Assembly (NCBI GenBank): GCA_964235495.1
Contig: CAXSAX010000009.1
Span: 1-64,000, forward strand
Source of the DNA: LMUY01 sp964235495
GTDB taxonomy: Bacteria > Pseudomonadota > Alphaproteobacteria > Acetobacterales > Acetobacteraceae
Direction: 5' to 3'
Length of the DNA: 64,000 nucleotides
This document shows positions 6,493 to 14,900 of this stretch, in pieces; position 1 is the stretch's first letter, and the number at the start of each line of letters is the position of its first letter. Made by a program: the position numbers and the translations under genes. The notes beneath the pieces are model-generated. The model was not told the origin of the DNA. It searched no databases and saw nothing but the letters and a program-made list of their open reading frames with translations.

Positions 6493-8879
6493 TGCAATGT
6501 CTTTCGAAAGGATGGGTAGGCCGCAAAGCACACCCCATAGAGCAGTGCCGCTGCCAGAAACAGCCAGTGCAGCCCGGCTTGTGTTGCAATCAGGTTGGCC
6601 AGTGGCGTGGCGACCACACTGAACGCGCCGTTGACCGCCCAGGCGAACGGCAGCATGGCGCCGGCGCCCACCCGCTGCAGCCCGAGCGGGAACGGCATGC
6701 CGAGCGCCACCGACACCGGCGCCAGCGCCAGCACCACCAGCGCCGCGCGCAGCAGCCAGGGCCAGCCGAGCGTCGCCAGCATGGCCGGCAGCACCCCGGC
6801 ATAGGCCGCGACGCACCAGGCGGCGATGACGGCGGCGGACAGCGCGATGCCGCCGCGCCCCGCCCGCTCCGCCAGCAGGCTGCCGAGGCCGGAGAACACC
6901 AGCATGGCCGTCAGCACGATGGCGAAGGCGGCGGTGCGGTCGTTCAGGAACAGGCTGGCCCGCTCGATCATGGCGATCTCGATGAACAGGAAGCCGAGGC
7001 CGAGGGCGGCGAAATACGCCACGGGGCGCAGCATCGCGCCACCCGCCTCGCGCAGCCGCCGGCCGGCCAGCACCGGCACCAGCAGCACGCCCAGCGCGAT
7101 CACCGCCGCCTGCGCCAGCACGGCCAGGTTGACCAGCTGGCCGATCTCCGCCTGCGGCAGCACCTCCAGCCGGCGCAGCACGGTGCCGAGGTGGTCCAGG
7201 CGCAGCACGTCGTAGTAGGCGGGGCGGTCCAGCGTGGCCGGGGCCAGGGAGAATGCGTCGCCGGAGGCGGTGGCCTCGCCCGCCAGCATCGCGCCCGCCT
7301 CGTCCGCGATGGCGTCGGCCGGGCCGCCGGAGGTCACGTCGCCGTCGTCGAAGTTGACGGCGGGCAGGTCGTTGTAGAGGGCGGCGCGGGCGGCGGCCAC
7401 GTCCATGCCGGGGTGGTACGACACGTCGAACGAGCGCTCGTCGCACCAGCGGCGGATGGCGGCGACGTCGGCGGCGCTCCAGGGCCGCGGCGAGAGCAGG
7501 ACCCGGACGTTCCAGGCGGAGCGATACACCACGGCGTGCTGCGCCGGGTCCGCCACACCCGAGGCCAGCAGGGCCTGGCGCGCCGTCGCCAGCACGCGCA
7601 GGGCATAGACCGGGAACTCGCGGATGGAGACGGGGATCGACACGATGCCGTCCGGCGCCAGGGCGCCCAGGTCGGCGGCGAGCGCCTCGGCGGTGAAGGC
7701 GGTGCTGTTGGCCTCCGCCGCGTCCAGGAAGTCCCCCGACAGGTCGATGACGCCGTAATCCGACCCGGCGCGCGCGGCGGCGAGCGGGCTGGCGGCGGAG
7801 AGCTGCACCCGGGGGTCGGCGGGCCGGGTGCGCAGGGCGGCCATCACCACCGGGTCCGGCTCCAGCGCGTCCACCTGCCGGGCGCCGAGCGCCAGCGCCT
7901 CCGCCACCCGGAAGCCGCCGGAAGAGCCGGCCAGCAGCACCCGGGCGCCGGGGCGCAGGGCGTAGGGCAGGGCAGCCAGGGTGGCGGGGGCGTAGCGCAC
8001 GTCCAGCCGGCCCGGCTTGGGCAGGGCGGCGATGCGGTTGCCGTCCCGGTACAGGCCGAAGGTGGCGGGCGGACCGGGCAGCCCCAGCAGGTCGAGGTTG
8101 TTGGACACGTCGGCGTCGAGGCGCTCGGTGAAGTCATCCAGCAGCGCGTACAGCCCGCGGGGCGAACGCACCTGCGACACCACCCGGCTGTCCGGGACGT
8201 GCAGCGGGGCGTAGATCGCCTTGAAGTCGTTGTAGGCGGCCTGCCCGCTCGTCAGCAGCCCCGCCTCGCAGGCCGCCAGCACCGCCAGGCCCGCGAACCC
8301 GGCGGCGCGGCCCCACCGACCGGGAGGGCTGCACCAGCAGGCGGCGGCCAGCGGCAGCAGCAGCACCGGCACCAGCAGGAAGGGATGCACGAGGAACATC
8401 AGCCCCAGCACCAGCGCCGACCCGGCGCCCGCGCCCAGCAGGTCCGCGCCGTACACCCGCGCCACCCGGTCGGCGTTCAGCACGAAGCACAGGCTGATGT
8501 ACAGGCCCGTGAGGAAGAAGAACGGCAGCAGGGCGGCGTAGTACAGCGCGATGTTGCCCAGCTGAGGCGCATAGGTGGCGGCGTTCTGCAGCTGCAGCGG
8601 GTTGAACGGGTTGGCCGTCACCGCCCAGTAGCCGCCCGCCGCCGTCGCCACCAGCAGCACCGGCAGCCAGGACAGCAGCCACCCGGCATGCCGCAGCACC
8701 GCCGCCCGCGCCAGCGCCACCGTGACGCCGCTGAGCGCGAAGCCGACCATGACGATGGAGATGACCCAGTAGCCGTATTCCGACCATTTCGCGACGGCGA
8801 AGTACCGCGTCAGCGCCGTCTCCAGCCCCACTGCCGCGCCGGACACCAGGAACAGCGGCAGCAGGCGGGACTTGGTCAC
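6471..8879 (-). CDS. polytopic membrane protein with spermidine-synthase-like domain
   Basis: An 802-residue protein with an N-terminal membrane block (about residues 1-190, several hydrophobic helices), a soluble Rossmann-like middle resembling spermine/spermidine synthase (VLLAGSSGGFRVAEALALGA, then ALEPDP), and a second membrane block of about six helices to the end. Such fused proteins are known in many Proteobacteria but their product is uncertain; the canonical synthase site residues are not convincingly present. The GTG at 8877-8879 overlaps the stop of the upstream hydrolase as GTGA, showing translational coupling. The end overlaps the methyltransferase gene. A polyamine role is not assured; an aminopropyl- or methyl-transfer-like envelope reaction is possible. 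Confidence 0.82.
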   Translation of the reverse strand: MTKSRLLPLFLVSGAAVGLETALTRYFAVAKWSEYGYWVISIVMVGFALSGVTVALARAAVLRHAGWLLSWLPVLLVATAAGGYWAVTANPFNPLQLQNAATYAPQLGNIALYYAALLPFFFLTGLYISLCFVLNADRVARVYGADLLGAGAGSALVLGLMFLVHPFLLVPVLLLPLAAACWCSPPGRWGRAAGFAGLAVLAACEAGLLTSGQAAYNDFKAIYAPLHVPDSRVVSQVRSPRGLYALLDDFTERLDADVSNNLDLLGLPGPPATFGLYRDGNRIAALPKPGRLDVRYAPATLAALPYALRPGARVLLAGSSGGFRVAEALALGARQVDALEPDPVVMAALRTRPADPRVQLSAASPLAAARAGSDYGVIDLSGDFLDAAEANSTAFTAEALAADLGALAPDGIVSIPVSIREFPVYALRVLATARQALLASGVADPAQHAVVYRSAWNVRVLLSPRPWSAADVAAIRRWCDERSFDVSYHPGMDVAAARAALYNDLPAVNFDDGDVTSGGPADAIADEAGAMLAGEATASGDAFSLAPATLDRPAYYDVLRLDHLGTVLRRLEVLPQAEIGQLVNLAVLAQAAVIALGVLLVPVLAGRRLREAGGAMLRPVAYFAALGLGFLFIEIAMIERASLFLNDRTAAFAIVLTAMLVFSGLGSLLAERAGRGGIALSAAVIAAWCVAAYAGVLPAMLATLGWPWLLRAALVVLALAPVSVALGMPFPLGLQRVGAGAMLPFAWAVNGAFSVVATPLANLIATQAGLHWLFLAAALLYGVCFAAYPSFRKTLQWQPSLP

Positions 8880-9739
8880 TGGCCGGCTACCTGGGAGCGC
8901 AGGAAGCCCAGCATCTCGGCGTTGAAGCGGCTGCCATCGTCCACGAACAGGGCGTGCCCGGCGTCGTCGTAGATGTCGCACTGCACGCCGGGGTGGCGGG
9001 CCAGCAGGTTTTCGGCCTGGCCCGCCAGGTGGGGCCGCACGATGTAGAGGATCGGCTTGCGGACGCTGTAGATCGCATCCCGCCAGAAGCTGCGCGGCAC
9101 CGGGTAGGCCAGCAGCGCCGCCGCCGCGTCGGGCGGGGTGCGCAGCGCGGTCTCGGCCAACTGGTCCAGATACGCCTCGCTTGGCGGATGGTGGAACATG
9201 CTGCGGACGAAGCGCGCCATCGCCACCTCCCGCGGCACGCGCGGCGCCGGGCGGGGCGGGCCGCGCAGGGGCACCGGCGCCGGGTCCTCGCCGACCGAGT
9301 TGTCGATCAGCACCATGCCGAGCAGCTGGCCGTCGCCGGCCTCGTGGACGTAGGCCAGGCTGTCCAGCACGCCGAGCGACCAGCCCACCAGCACCACGCG
9401 CCGGCCCAGGGTGCGCAGCAGGTCGGCGATGTCGGCGCCGCGGCGGTAGGGTTCGTAGCCGGCCAGCGGGATGTCGCTCTGGCCCTGGCCGCGCGGGTCG
9501 AGCGCGATCACGTGGTAGTCGCGCGAGAAGAAGTCGATCTGGCCCTGGAAGATCCAGGCCGGCATGGTCCAGCCGGGGACGAAGACGAGGGTGGGGGCGA
9601 AGCTCGGCCCGGTTTCGGTGTAATGCAGCCGCACCCCGTCGCTGGTGGCGAAGAAGCGGTCGGCGGCCCACGCCAGGCCAGGCCAGGCCAGGCTGGGCCA
9701 GACCAGGATCAGCCAGAGGATGAGGATGGGGCGGCGCAT
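8876..9739 (-). CDS. exported alpha/beta hydrolase
   Basis: 287 residues with an N-terminal signal peptide whose core repeats WPSLAWPGLAWA, then an alpha/beta hydrolase fold: oxyanion region FVPGWTMPAW, DPRGQGQSD, nucleophile elbow VGWSLG with Ser, and catalytic His in DDAGHALFVDD. The cap region contains MFHHPPSEAYLDQL. This is the first gene of the three-gene operon and its stop overlaps the next start (GTGA). The small-molecule ester or amide substrate cannot be predicted. Upstream the sequence leaves the normal chromosome composition at about 9.87 kb. Confidence 0.9.
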   Translation of the reverse strand: MRRPILILWLILVWPSLAWPGLAWAADRFFATSDGVRLHYTETGPSFAPTLVFVPGWTMPAWIFQGQIDFFSRDYHVIALDPRGQGQSDIPLAGYEPYRRGADIADLLRTLGRRVVLVGWSLGVLDSLAYVHEAGDGQLLGMVLIDNSVGEDPAPVPLRGPPRPAPRVPREVAMARFVRSMFHHPPSEAYLDQLAETALRTPPDAAAALLAYPVPRSFWRDAIYSVRKPILYIVRPHLAGQAENLLARHPGVQCDIYDDAGHALFVDDGSRFNAEMLGFLRSQVAGQ

Positions 9740-10190
9740 GAAGCGTTATGCCGGGGCAGCCGGGGCGGCTGTCAATGAGCATGGCGGACCCAGCCCGGCG
9801 CTTCGGCAGGCAAGGCTGGGGCGCTGCCCCACGCCCCGCCAGAGGACGGGGTCCTCTGGACACCTGGTTGTGTCTCGATTCGGAATTTAGCTAAGTCTGC
9901 TTGGCCGGTTTTGACCCCACTTCGGACGGTCATGGTCCGATCAGACATGCCTCAAAGCAGACATGCGGGATTAGCCCACCAACGGCGCAGCCAGCTTCCA
10001 TGTCAGCACTGACGGTTTGAGCGACTGTGTCTCTGCCTAGCATAATTGAAGGAAGTTTGACACAAATACGGAACAGGGCCGTTTAGGCCGGGCAACAGGG
10101 GGAAGGCTTTTACAAGTGCCAAAAGACCCGTTCCATCGGAAGGAGACACCATCCCAGCCCAAAGAAGTCGCCTTACTACAGGAACAATCT
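9740..10190. other. gene-free stretch: REP copy, then AT-richer boundary
   Basis: No convincing gene. The first 80 bp are normal GC-rich DNA, followed by hairpin repeat copy 1 (9818-9867). After that the composition drops and codon-like bias is lost. An inverted motif, CGGACGGTCATGGTCCGA, occurs at about 9925-9942. A weak promoter-like TTGACA at 10057-10062 with GTTTAG 18 bp further on could serve the two coupled genes at 10191-11128. No integrase, att repeat or tRNA edge was found. Confidence 0.6.
9818..9867 (+). repeat. hairpin repeat, copy 1 (REP-like)
   Basis: Composed of GGGGCGCTGCCCC (9818-9830), a short spacer, the perfect inverted repeat CCAGAGGAC-GGG-GTCCTCTGG (9839-9859) and ACACCTGG. 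The same block occurs in reverse orientation at 12706-12755 with only the loop and spacer changed. Similar GGGGCnnnGCCCC/CGCCAG blocks are common extragenic repeats in Acetobacteraceae (general knowledge). It could act as a terminator for the flanking genes. Confidence 0.85.
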
Positions 10191-10430
10191 ATGGAAATCT
10201 GGGGGCGACCAGCGCGGGGAAGCGGCCAACCCTCGGTTAAGGCATATCCAGGACCATTGCCACCCCTGCGGGGCGTTGAATTCACGACTAACGTCGAGCC
10301 TGGAAGAGGAAGCGCACCTAACGAGGCTAGATGGTATTGGGAGTGGTGTCCTGACGTGCAACTAAGGCAGAAAGATGGCGACGATTTCGCCTGTATTCCA
10401 GTTACTACTTTCAAGAACTGTCAGCCATGA
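10191..10430 (+). CDS. small unknown protein, coupled to next gene
   Basis: A 79-residue hypothetical protein from the ATG at 10191, preceded by AGGA 9 bases upstream; a GTG at 10116 would add 25 residues. Recognisable local pattern: GPLPPLRGVEFTTNVEP, then ARWYWEWCP and GDDFACIPV, compatible with a small beta-rich domain. I recall similar unnamed small proteins of the LP-RGIEF-TDV type but cannot give a function. Its TGA overlaps the following ATG (ATGA at 10427-10430), strong evidence that both are real and translated together. Base composition is clearly lower in GC than the core genes, indicating transfer. Confidence 0.62.
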   Translation: MEIWGRPARGSGQPSVKAYPGPLPPLRGVEFTTNVEPGRGSAPNEARWYWEWCPDVQLRQKDGDDFACIPVTTFKNCQP

Positions 10431-11128
10431 CCGTCCGCATTCTCCAATACGACAACGAAGAAGAAGTTGTCCCGCATGCGATTATCTGGCGCTCGCTTCG
10501 TTACTGCACGCTTGTCGTTCGAGACGGGCAGGATGACCTTGACCAATATAAAGGCGCCAGCTTTGTAATCGGCAATGATATTCGCTTTGATCTCCGGGTC
10601 TACAAAGGCCATATCCACCCCGAAGTGACAGTCACGCTGTATCTTCCGGAGGAAATCCGGGACGAAAAACAAATCGCTGAGACGGTGTCGATCGTCATCA
10701 AGGAGATGGAGATTCCAATTTCAGCCGTCGCTTGGCGGCGCGGCGTGAAGTTTCAGTTTGGAAACCTTGAGCGTTTGCCTGAAGACCGGCTGAAGGAAAG
10801 CGAAGCTCGCATTCTAATCCTCAAGATCGCAGCCAGCCAGCCAAAGCGGTCGGCTACCCTTAGCAAGCTGCGCGAGGAAGTCCCAAAATTCTTCGATCTC
10901 TCGCCCATTGATAAGAAACAGTCGCCGTCGCGCAATAACGAGGCGCTATGGCAGATTGTCGTGCGTAATACGATGTCGTCTCACACGACTGGCACGCGGA
11001 CGATATTCGCCCAGGGATGGGCGGAGAAGATTCCGAATGGTCTCAAGGTCACGACACTTGGAGTCGCCTATTTGAACAGCATCGGGTTCTTGGATGTCGA
11101 AAAACCCGAGGTGCCAATCGACGAATAG
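10427..11128 (+). CDS. unknown protein of the AT-richer island
   Basis: 233 residues, no family recognised. The N-terminal half looks like an alpha/beta or beta-sandwich domain (VVPHAIIWRSLRYCTLVV, FDLRVYKGHIHPEVTVTLYL). The C-terminal part (about 140-225) reads like a winged-helix-type module: ALWQIVVRNTMSSH, RTIFAQGWAEKI, NGLKVTTLGVAYLNSIGF, a pattern seen at the ends of some restriction-related and phage proteins. The start overlaps the stop of the 79-residue gene. The last 61 bp overlap the end of the convergent methylase gene. Codon use is unlike the neighbours. A role with the methylase in a defence or phage module is conceivable but not demonstrated. Confidence 0.7.
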   Translation: MTVRILQYDNEEEVVPHAIIWRSLRYCTLVVRDGQDDLDQYKGASFVIGNDIRFDLRVYKGHIHPEVTVTLYLPEEIRDEKQIAETVSIVIKEMEIPISAVAWRRGVKFQFGNLERLPEDRLKESEARILILKIAASQPKRSATLSKLREEVPKFFDLSPIDKKQSPSRNNEALWQIVVRNTMSSHTTGTRTIFAQGWAEKIPNGLKVTTLGVAYLNSIGFLDVEKPEVPIDE

Positions 11129-11715
11129 CGAGTCTTGTAACCTAATGGCAGCCACTTCAGCTCTGTTCCTGCATTGTTGCTCTGCTTGTCCCAGACGAAC
11201 CAGGCATAGGCAGTCGTGCCGGTCCCTTTAACGACGGCACCGGCCGGATAAAAGGTGATGCGCTCGCTGAAAGCCCACACGCGGGCGGGAGGCGTCTTTG
11301 CAAAAATCGTGCGCTGACGATTGGCGCCCTCAAGGAAGGCCAAGCGCAGCAGGAGGCAGAGCTTTTGTGTCGTTTGCCGCAGCCCGGCCTCAACGAATCC
11401 TTCCGCACTGTTGTAAGGCGGATTGGTGACGATGTTCTCGACGACTCTGGCAGATTTCAGGAAATCGACGCCGGTGTCTCCATAACCTCGATCATAGAGG
11501 TCGCTTGCGTCCACTGGCTGACCGCTCTCGAGAAGCACGCGAACCATGGACCCGTCGCCGCAGGCCGGTTCCCAGATCCGTCCTTCAAAGCGCTCATTGT
11601 CGGCGAGCGCAAAAGTCGCCCAAGCCGGAGTTGGATAGAAGTCCGGGCCGTCAAGGTCAGCGAAGCGTTTGAGCGTCGGCTTGAGGCTACCGTTGACGTT
11701 GTAGGTTGGGTCCAT
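11068..11715 (-). CDS. orphan DNA adenine methyltransferase (phage-type)
   Basis: 215 residues with a SAM-binding motif (WEPACGDGSMVRVL, about 49-62) and the catalytic NPPY motif (VTNPPYNSAEGF, about 98), the pair that defines N6-adenine or N4-cytosine amino-methyltransferases. It has no separate target-recognition domain, so it resembles small phage-borne methylases rather than a complete type I/II subunit. The N-terminal FYPTPAWAT is typical of such enzymes. ATG at 11713-11715 with a GGCGG stretch before it. Its 3' end overlaps the convergent gene by 61 bp. No cognate restriction enzyme is visible. Specificity is unknown. Composition is AT-richer than the flanking core genes. Confidence 0.85.
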   Translation of the reverse strand: MDPTYNVNGSLKPTLKRFADLDGPDFYPTPAWATFALADNERFEGRIWEPACGDGSMVRVLLESGQPVDASDLYDRGYGDTGVDFLKSARVVENIVTNPPYNSAEGFVEAGLRQTTQKLCLLLRLAFLEGANRQRTIFAKTPPARVWAFSERITFYPAGAVVKGTGTTAYAWFVWDKQSNNAGTELKWLPLGYKTRYSSIGTSGFSTSKNPMLFK

Positions 11716-12006
11716 CCGCCGGTTCTACATGAGGAAGGACAAAAAGAGAATCCTGACCCGCCTACGCCACTCGGAATGTCGGCTAGCTCGGTCTCTCTCC
11801 CTGAAGCGGACAGGCAGCTTTCCACCAAATACCGACCGCAGTCTCGGCCCCTCGGAACTCGGATGGTCCGCCGACGATGACGGATCAGTGGCGGACTTCG
11901 GGCTGAGGCTCCTGCTGTCGTTGCCAGGGGTCAAGCAGACCCCATCCCCTTGCGGGTGCAGGATAGGAGTCCCGTGAACCCGGCGATCCCAAAGCCGGCA
12001 GTCTGA

Positions 12007-12666
12007 TTACCGGTGCGGATCAAACCCCAGGAACCCGGCTGACGGCACCGCCGCCCCGCCATTGCCGGCGAACAGCGCGGGGGACTGAGGCGCTGCGCCC
12101 CGGGCCTGCCGCGCATCCGCCGCCGTCTGGGCGCGCGCCTGCCGGGCGGCCGCGGCGGCTTCGGCCGTCTCGCGGCGGCGTTCGGCCGGGGTGCGGGGGG
12201 TGGTGCTGGCCTCGGTCGCCGGCGGGGGGCCGCGCAGGCCGCCGCCGGTGCCGCGCAGCGACAGCAGCAGAAAGGACAGGTCGTTGCGGCCGAGGTCCAC
12301 CGACAGCTCCAGCGGGGTCAGGCCGAGCAGGTTGGTGCCGTCCAGGTCCGCGCCACGGGAGATCGCGTCACGCGCGGAGACGATGTCGCCGCGGTTGATG
12401 GCGTCGAACAGCGCCTCCGTCGGCGGCAGGTCGGCGGCGCCGCGGTCGGCAGGCGCCACGCTGTCCGGGCGGGGCACCGCGCCGGGCACGGCGACCGGCG
12501 GCGGCGTGGGCGCGGCCTGGGGCTGGGATTTCGGCGCGCCGCCGGTCGGGTCACGGCCGCTGCGGCCGCCGCCGCCAAGGCCGGCCGCGCCCTGCGCCAT
12601 GGCTGCGTGCGCGAGCGTGGAAAGGGTGAGGGCCAACAGGGCGGTAGCGAGGGGTCTCATGCGCAT
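12007..12666 (-). CDS. exported ankyrin-repeat protein
   Basis: 219 residues with a signal peptide (MRMRPLATALLALTLSTLAHAAMAQ), a Gly/Pro-rich linker, one to two ankyrin units (LFDAINRGDIVSARDAISRG, LDGTNLLGLTPLELSVDLGR) and a long Ala/Arg/Gln-rich tail with predicted helices. Likely periplasmic protein-protein interaction; no enzymatic motif. Core-like GC content marks the right end of the foreign island. ATG at 12664-12666, with a second in-frame ATG two codons on. It lies between the island and hairpin repeat copy 2. Confidence 0.82.
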   Translation of the reverse strand: MRMRPLATALLALTLSTLAHAAMAQGAAGLGGGGRSGRDPTGGAPKSQPQAAPTPPPVAVPGAVPRPDSVAPADRGAADLPPTEALFDAINRGDIVSARDAISRGADLDGTNLLGLTPLELSVDLGRNDLSFLLLSLRGTGGGLRGPPPATEASTTPRTPAERRRETAEAAAAARQARAQTAADARQARGAAPQSPALFAGNGGAAVPSAGFLGFDPHR

Positions 12667-12705
12667 GGCCGCAGTCTAGCCTGCAAGACCACCTCGGGTG
12701 AAGCA

Positions 12706-12755
12706 CCAGGTGTCCAGAGGACTTCGTCCTCTGGCGGGGTTCGGGGCAGCGCCCC
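12706..12755 (-). repeat. hairpin repeat, copy 2 (inverted)
   Basis: Reverse-oriented copy of 9818-9867: CCAGGTGT, perfect inverted repeat CCAGAGGAC-TTC-GTCCTCTGG (12714-12734), then GGGGCAGCGCCCC (12743-12755). The stems are identical to copy 1 while loop bases differ, so pairing appears conserved. It sits between the start of the ankyrin gene and the end of the membrane VWA-like gene, where it could terminate the latter. Confidence 0.85.
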
Positions 12756-12762
12756 GACCTGG

Positions 12763-14829
12763 CTAGGCGCTCTCCCGCCGCCAGACCGCGAAGGCCAGGC
12801 CCAGCAGCAGTGGCAGCGCCAGCCAGGCGGGCAGCAGCGGGATGGCGTTCACCCCCGTCACCACGTGGTCGTGGTTGCGGCGCAGCCCGATCCAGCCGCC
12901 GCCCGCCGCCACCCGGCCGGGTTCGACGAAGCGCAGCTCGGGCGCGCCGGACGGCTGCAGCCAGTGCACGCTGCCGCCGGAGGCGCGGGCGACCGGGCCG
13001 AGATGCTCCGCCGTGGCGCGCAAGTCCGCCATCTCCAGCGGGTTGGCGGTGCCCGCGGCGGCAAAGGCGGAGCGCACGCCGTCGGACGCCTGCCACACGC
13101 CGGGGTCGGCGGCCGGCATCGTGCCGCTGGCGCGCCCCGGGGCGGTGGGGCGCAGCGCCAGCGGGGTCGCCTGGCCGCCGGGTGCGGTCACCGTCACCGG
13201 CGGGGGCGGCGCGTCCTGCGTGCTGCGGCGCTCCACGGTCAGCGTGCCGGCGTCCACCGTGGCGGTGAGGGCCTCCTCTTCCAACGCCGGCTCCTTCATC
13301 AGCCAGTGCGCGACCCGGCGCAGCAGCTCGGCCTGCGGGCCGCCGCCCTCGTGGTCGCGCGACCACAGCCAGATCTGGTCGGACAGCAGCAGGGCGGCGC
13401 GGCCCTGCCCCACCCGGTCCAGCACCAGCAGCGGCGCGCCGTCCTGGCCGCCCATCACCACCTGGCCGTGCGAGGCGCCCGGCTGCAGGCGGCGGTACCA
13501 GTCGCCCCAGCCGGGCACGCCGCCGGGGTGGTCGCCGGGCAGCCCGGCGGTGACGGGGTGGCGCTCGCCCAGGGCGGTCACCCGGGGGCGGAACGGGCCG
13601 TCCACCACGCCGGCGCTGCCGCTCAGCGGCTCGGCGGGCAGCACGGAGGCGAGCGGGGTGTAGGCCAGCGAGGACGGGCCGCTGAACTCCGGCCCCACCG
13701 ACAGCAGCAGCGCCCCGCCGTCGCGCACGTAGTCGGCGATGTTGCGCAGGTAGGGCGCGGGCAGGATGCCGCGGTTGGCGAAGCGGTCCAGGATGATCAG
13801 GTCGAAGTCCTTGATCTTGACCTGGAACAGCTCGCGGGTCGGGAAGGCGATCAGCGCCAACTCGTTCAGCGGCGTCAGGTCGTCCTTCTCGGGCGGGCGC
13901 AGGATGGTGAAGTGCACCAGGTCAACCGCCGGGTCGGCCTTGAGCAGGCGTCGCCAGGTGCGCTCGCCGACGTGCGGCTCGCCGCTGACCAGCAGCACGC
14001 GCAGCCGGTCGCGCACGCCGTTGATGGACACCACGGCGTGGTTGTTGAGGTCGCTCACCTCGCCCGGCAGCGGGGCGGCGGTCAGTTCCACCACGGTGGG
14101 GCCGGCGCGGGTGATGGGAATCTCGATCGGCTCCACCTCGCCCACCGGCACGGATACGGTGCGGGGCGGCTCGCCGTCGCGGCGCAGGGTGAGCGCCGCC
14201 GTGGCGCCGCGGCCGTCCACGCCGAGGTCGTCCACGGCGACGCGCAGGACCACGGACTTGCCGACGATGCCGTAGCTGGGCGCCTCCACGATGCGGACGC
14301 GCCGGTCGGTCTGCTCCGCGGCGGCGGGCAGCAGCACGTGCAGCGGCACCGGCGGGGTGGCGGCGGGGATGTCGTGCACCTCGCCGTCGGTCAGCATCAC
14401 CACGCCGGCGAGGCGGGAGCGCGGCACGTCGGCCAGGGCGCGGTCCAGGGCGGCGAACAGGCGGGTGCCGTCATGGCCGGCTTCCGGCACGGTGACGGTG
14501 CGCAGCTGCAGGCCGGGCAGCTGCGCGGCCTCGGCTTGCAGCCGGGCGGCGGCGGCGTCGGCCAGGGCGGCGCGGTCGCCCACCGCCATGGAGGCGCTGC
14601 GGTCCACCACCAGGACGGCGATGTCGCCCAGGGCGTCCTGGGTTTCCTGCACCAGCCGCGGCCCGGCGAGCCACAGCAGCACGACGGCGAAGCAGAGCAG
14701 CCGCAGCGCGCCGCCCCGCGCCCGCCGCCACAGCGCCGGGGCCACGGCCAGCACGCACAGTGCGGCCAGCACGGCCAGCAGCCAGGGCGGCAAGGTGGGC
14801 ACGAAGCGGATGGCGCTGATCGCCTGCAT
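12763..14829 (-). CDS. membrane protein of the MoxR operon (VWA/GATase-like)
   Basis: 688 residues. Two or three N-terminal membrane helices are followed by a VWA-like segment (DIAVLVVDRSASM at about 68-80, a partial MIDAS DxSxS), an Ig-like stretch, a class I glutamine-amidotransferase-like domain (FDLIILDRFANRG, YVRDGGALLLSVGP) and a C-terminal membrane helix. This architecture is typical for the protein that closes MoxR-DUF58-DUF4159 operons in Alphaproteobacteria, thought to act in envelope protein assembly or stress, though the biochemistry is unresolved. The amidotransferase Cys is not evident, so it is probably structural. Separated from the DUF4159 gene by the small coiled-coil gene at 14901-15230. 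Confidence 0.85.
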   Translation of the reverse strand: MQAISAIRFVPTLPPWLLAVLAALCVLAVAPALWRRARGGALRLLCFAVVLLWLAGPRLVQETQDALGDIAVLVVDRSASMAVGDRAALADAAAARLQAEAAQLPGLQLRTVTVPEAGHDGTRLFAALDRALADVPRSRLAGVVMLTDGEVHDIPAATPPVPLHVLLPAAAEQTDRRVRIVEAPSYGIVGKSVVLRVAVDDLGVDGRGATAALTLRRDGEPPRTVSVPVGEVEPIEIPITRAGPTVVELTAAPLPGEVSDLNNHAVVSINGVRDRLRVLLVSGEPHVGERTWRRLLKADPAVDLVHFTILRPPEKDDLTPLNELALIAFPTRELFQVKIKDFDLIILDRFANRGILPAPYLRNIADYVRDGGALLLSVGPEFSGPSSLAYTPLASVLPAEPLSGSAGVVDGPFRPRVTALGERHPVTAGLPGDHPGGVPGWGDWYRRLQPGASHGQVVMGGQDGAPLLVLDRVGQGRAALLLSDQIWLWSRDHEGGGPQAELLRRVAHWLMKEPALEEEALTATVDAGTLTVERRSTQDAPPPPVTVTAPGGQATPLALRPTAPGRASGTMPAADPGVWQASDGVRSAFAAAGTANPLEMADLRATAEHLGPVARASGGSVHWLQPSGAPELRFVEPGRVAAGGGWIGLRRNHDHVVTGVNAIPLLPAWLALPLLLGLAFAVWRRESA

Positions 14830-14900
14830 CTATGAGGTCCACTCTCGTCTAGGGGCGGCGGCCTGCGCGCTGAAAGCGACGCGCCTGCAATTAGGCGCAG

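Noticed and set aside
11729..11977. 82-codon frame and its antisense partner at the island edge
   Set aside because: No Shine-Dalgarno, no conserved pattern, and both strands are open; kept as gene-free sequence.
9868..12006. Complete prophage or integrative element
   Set aside because: No integrase, transposase, terminase, tRNA or direct repeats at the edges; only three genes.
12607..14835. 742-codon + strand frame
   Set aside because: Antisense shadow of the membrane VWA-like gene; Gly/Gln/His-rich with no domain.
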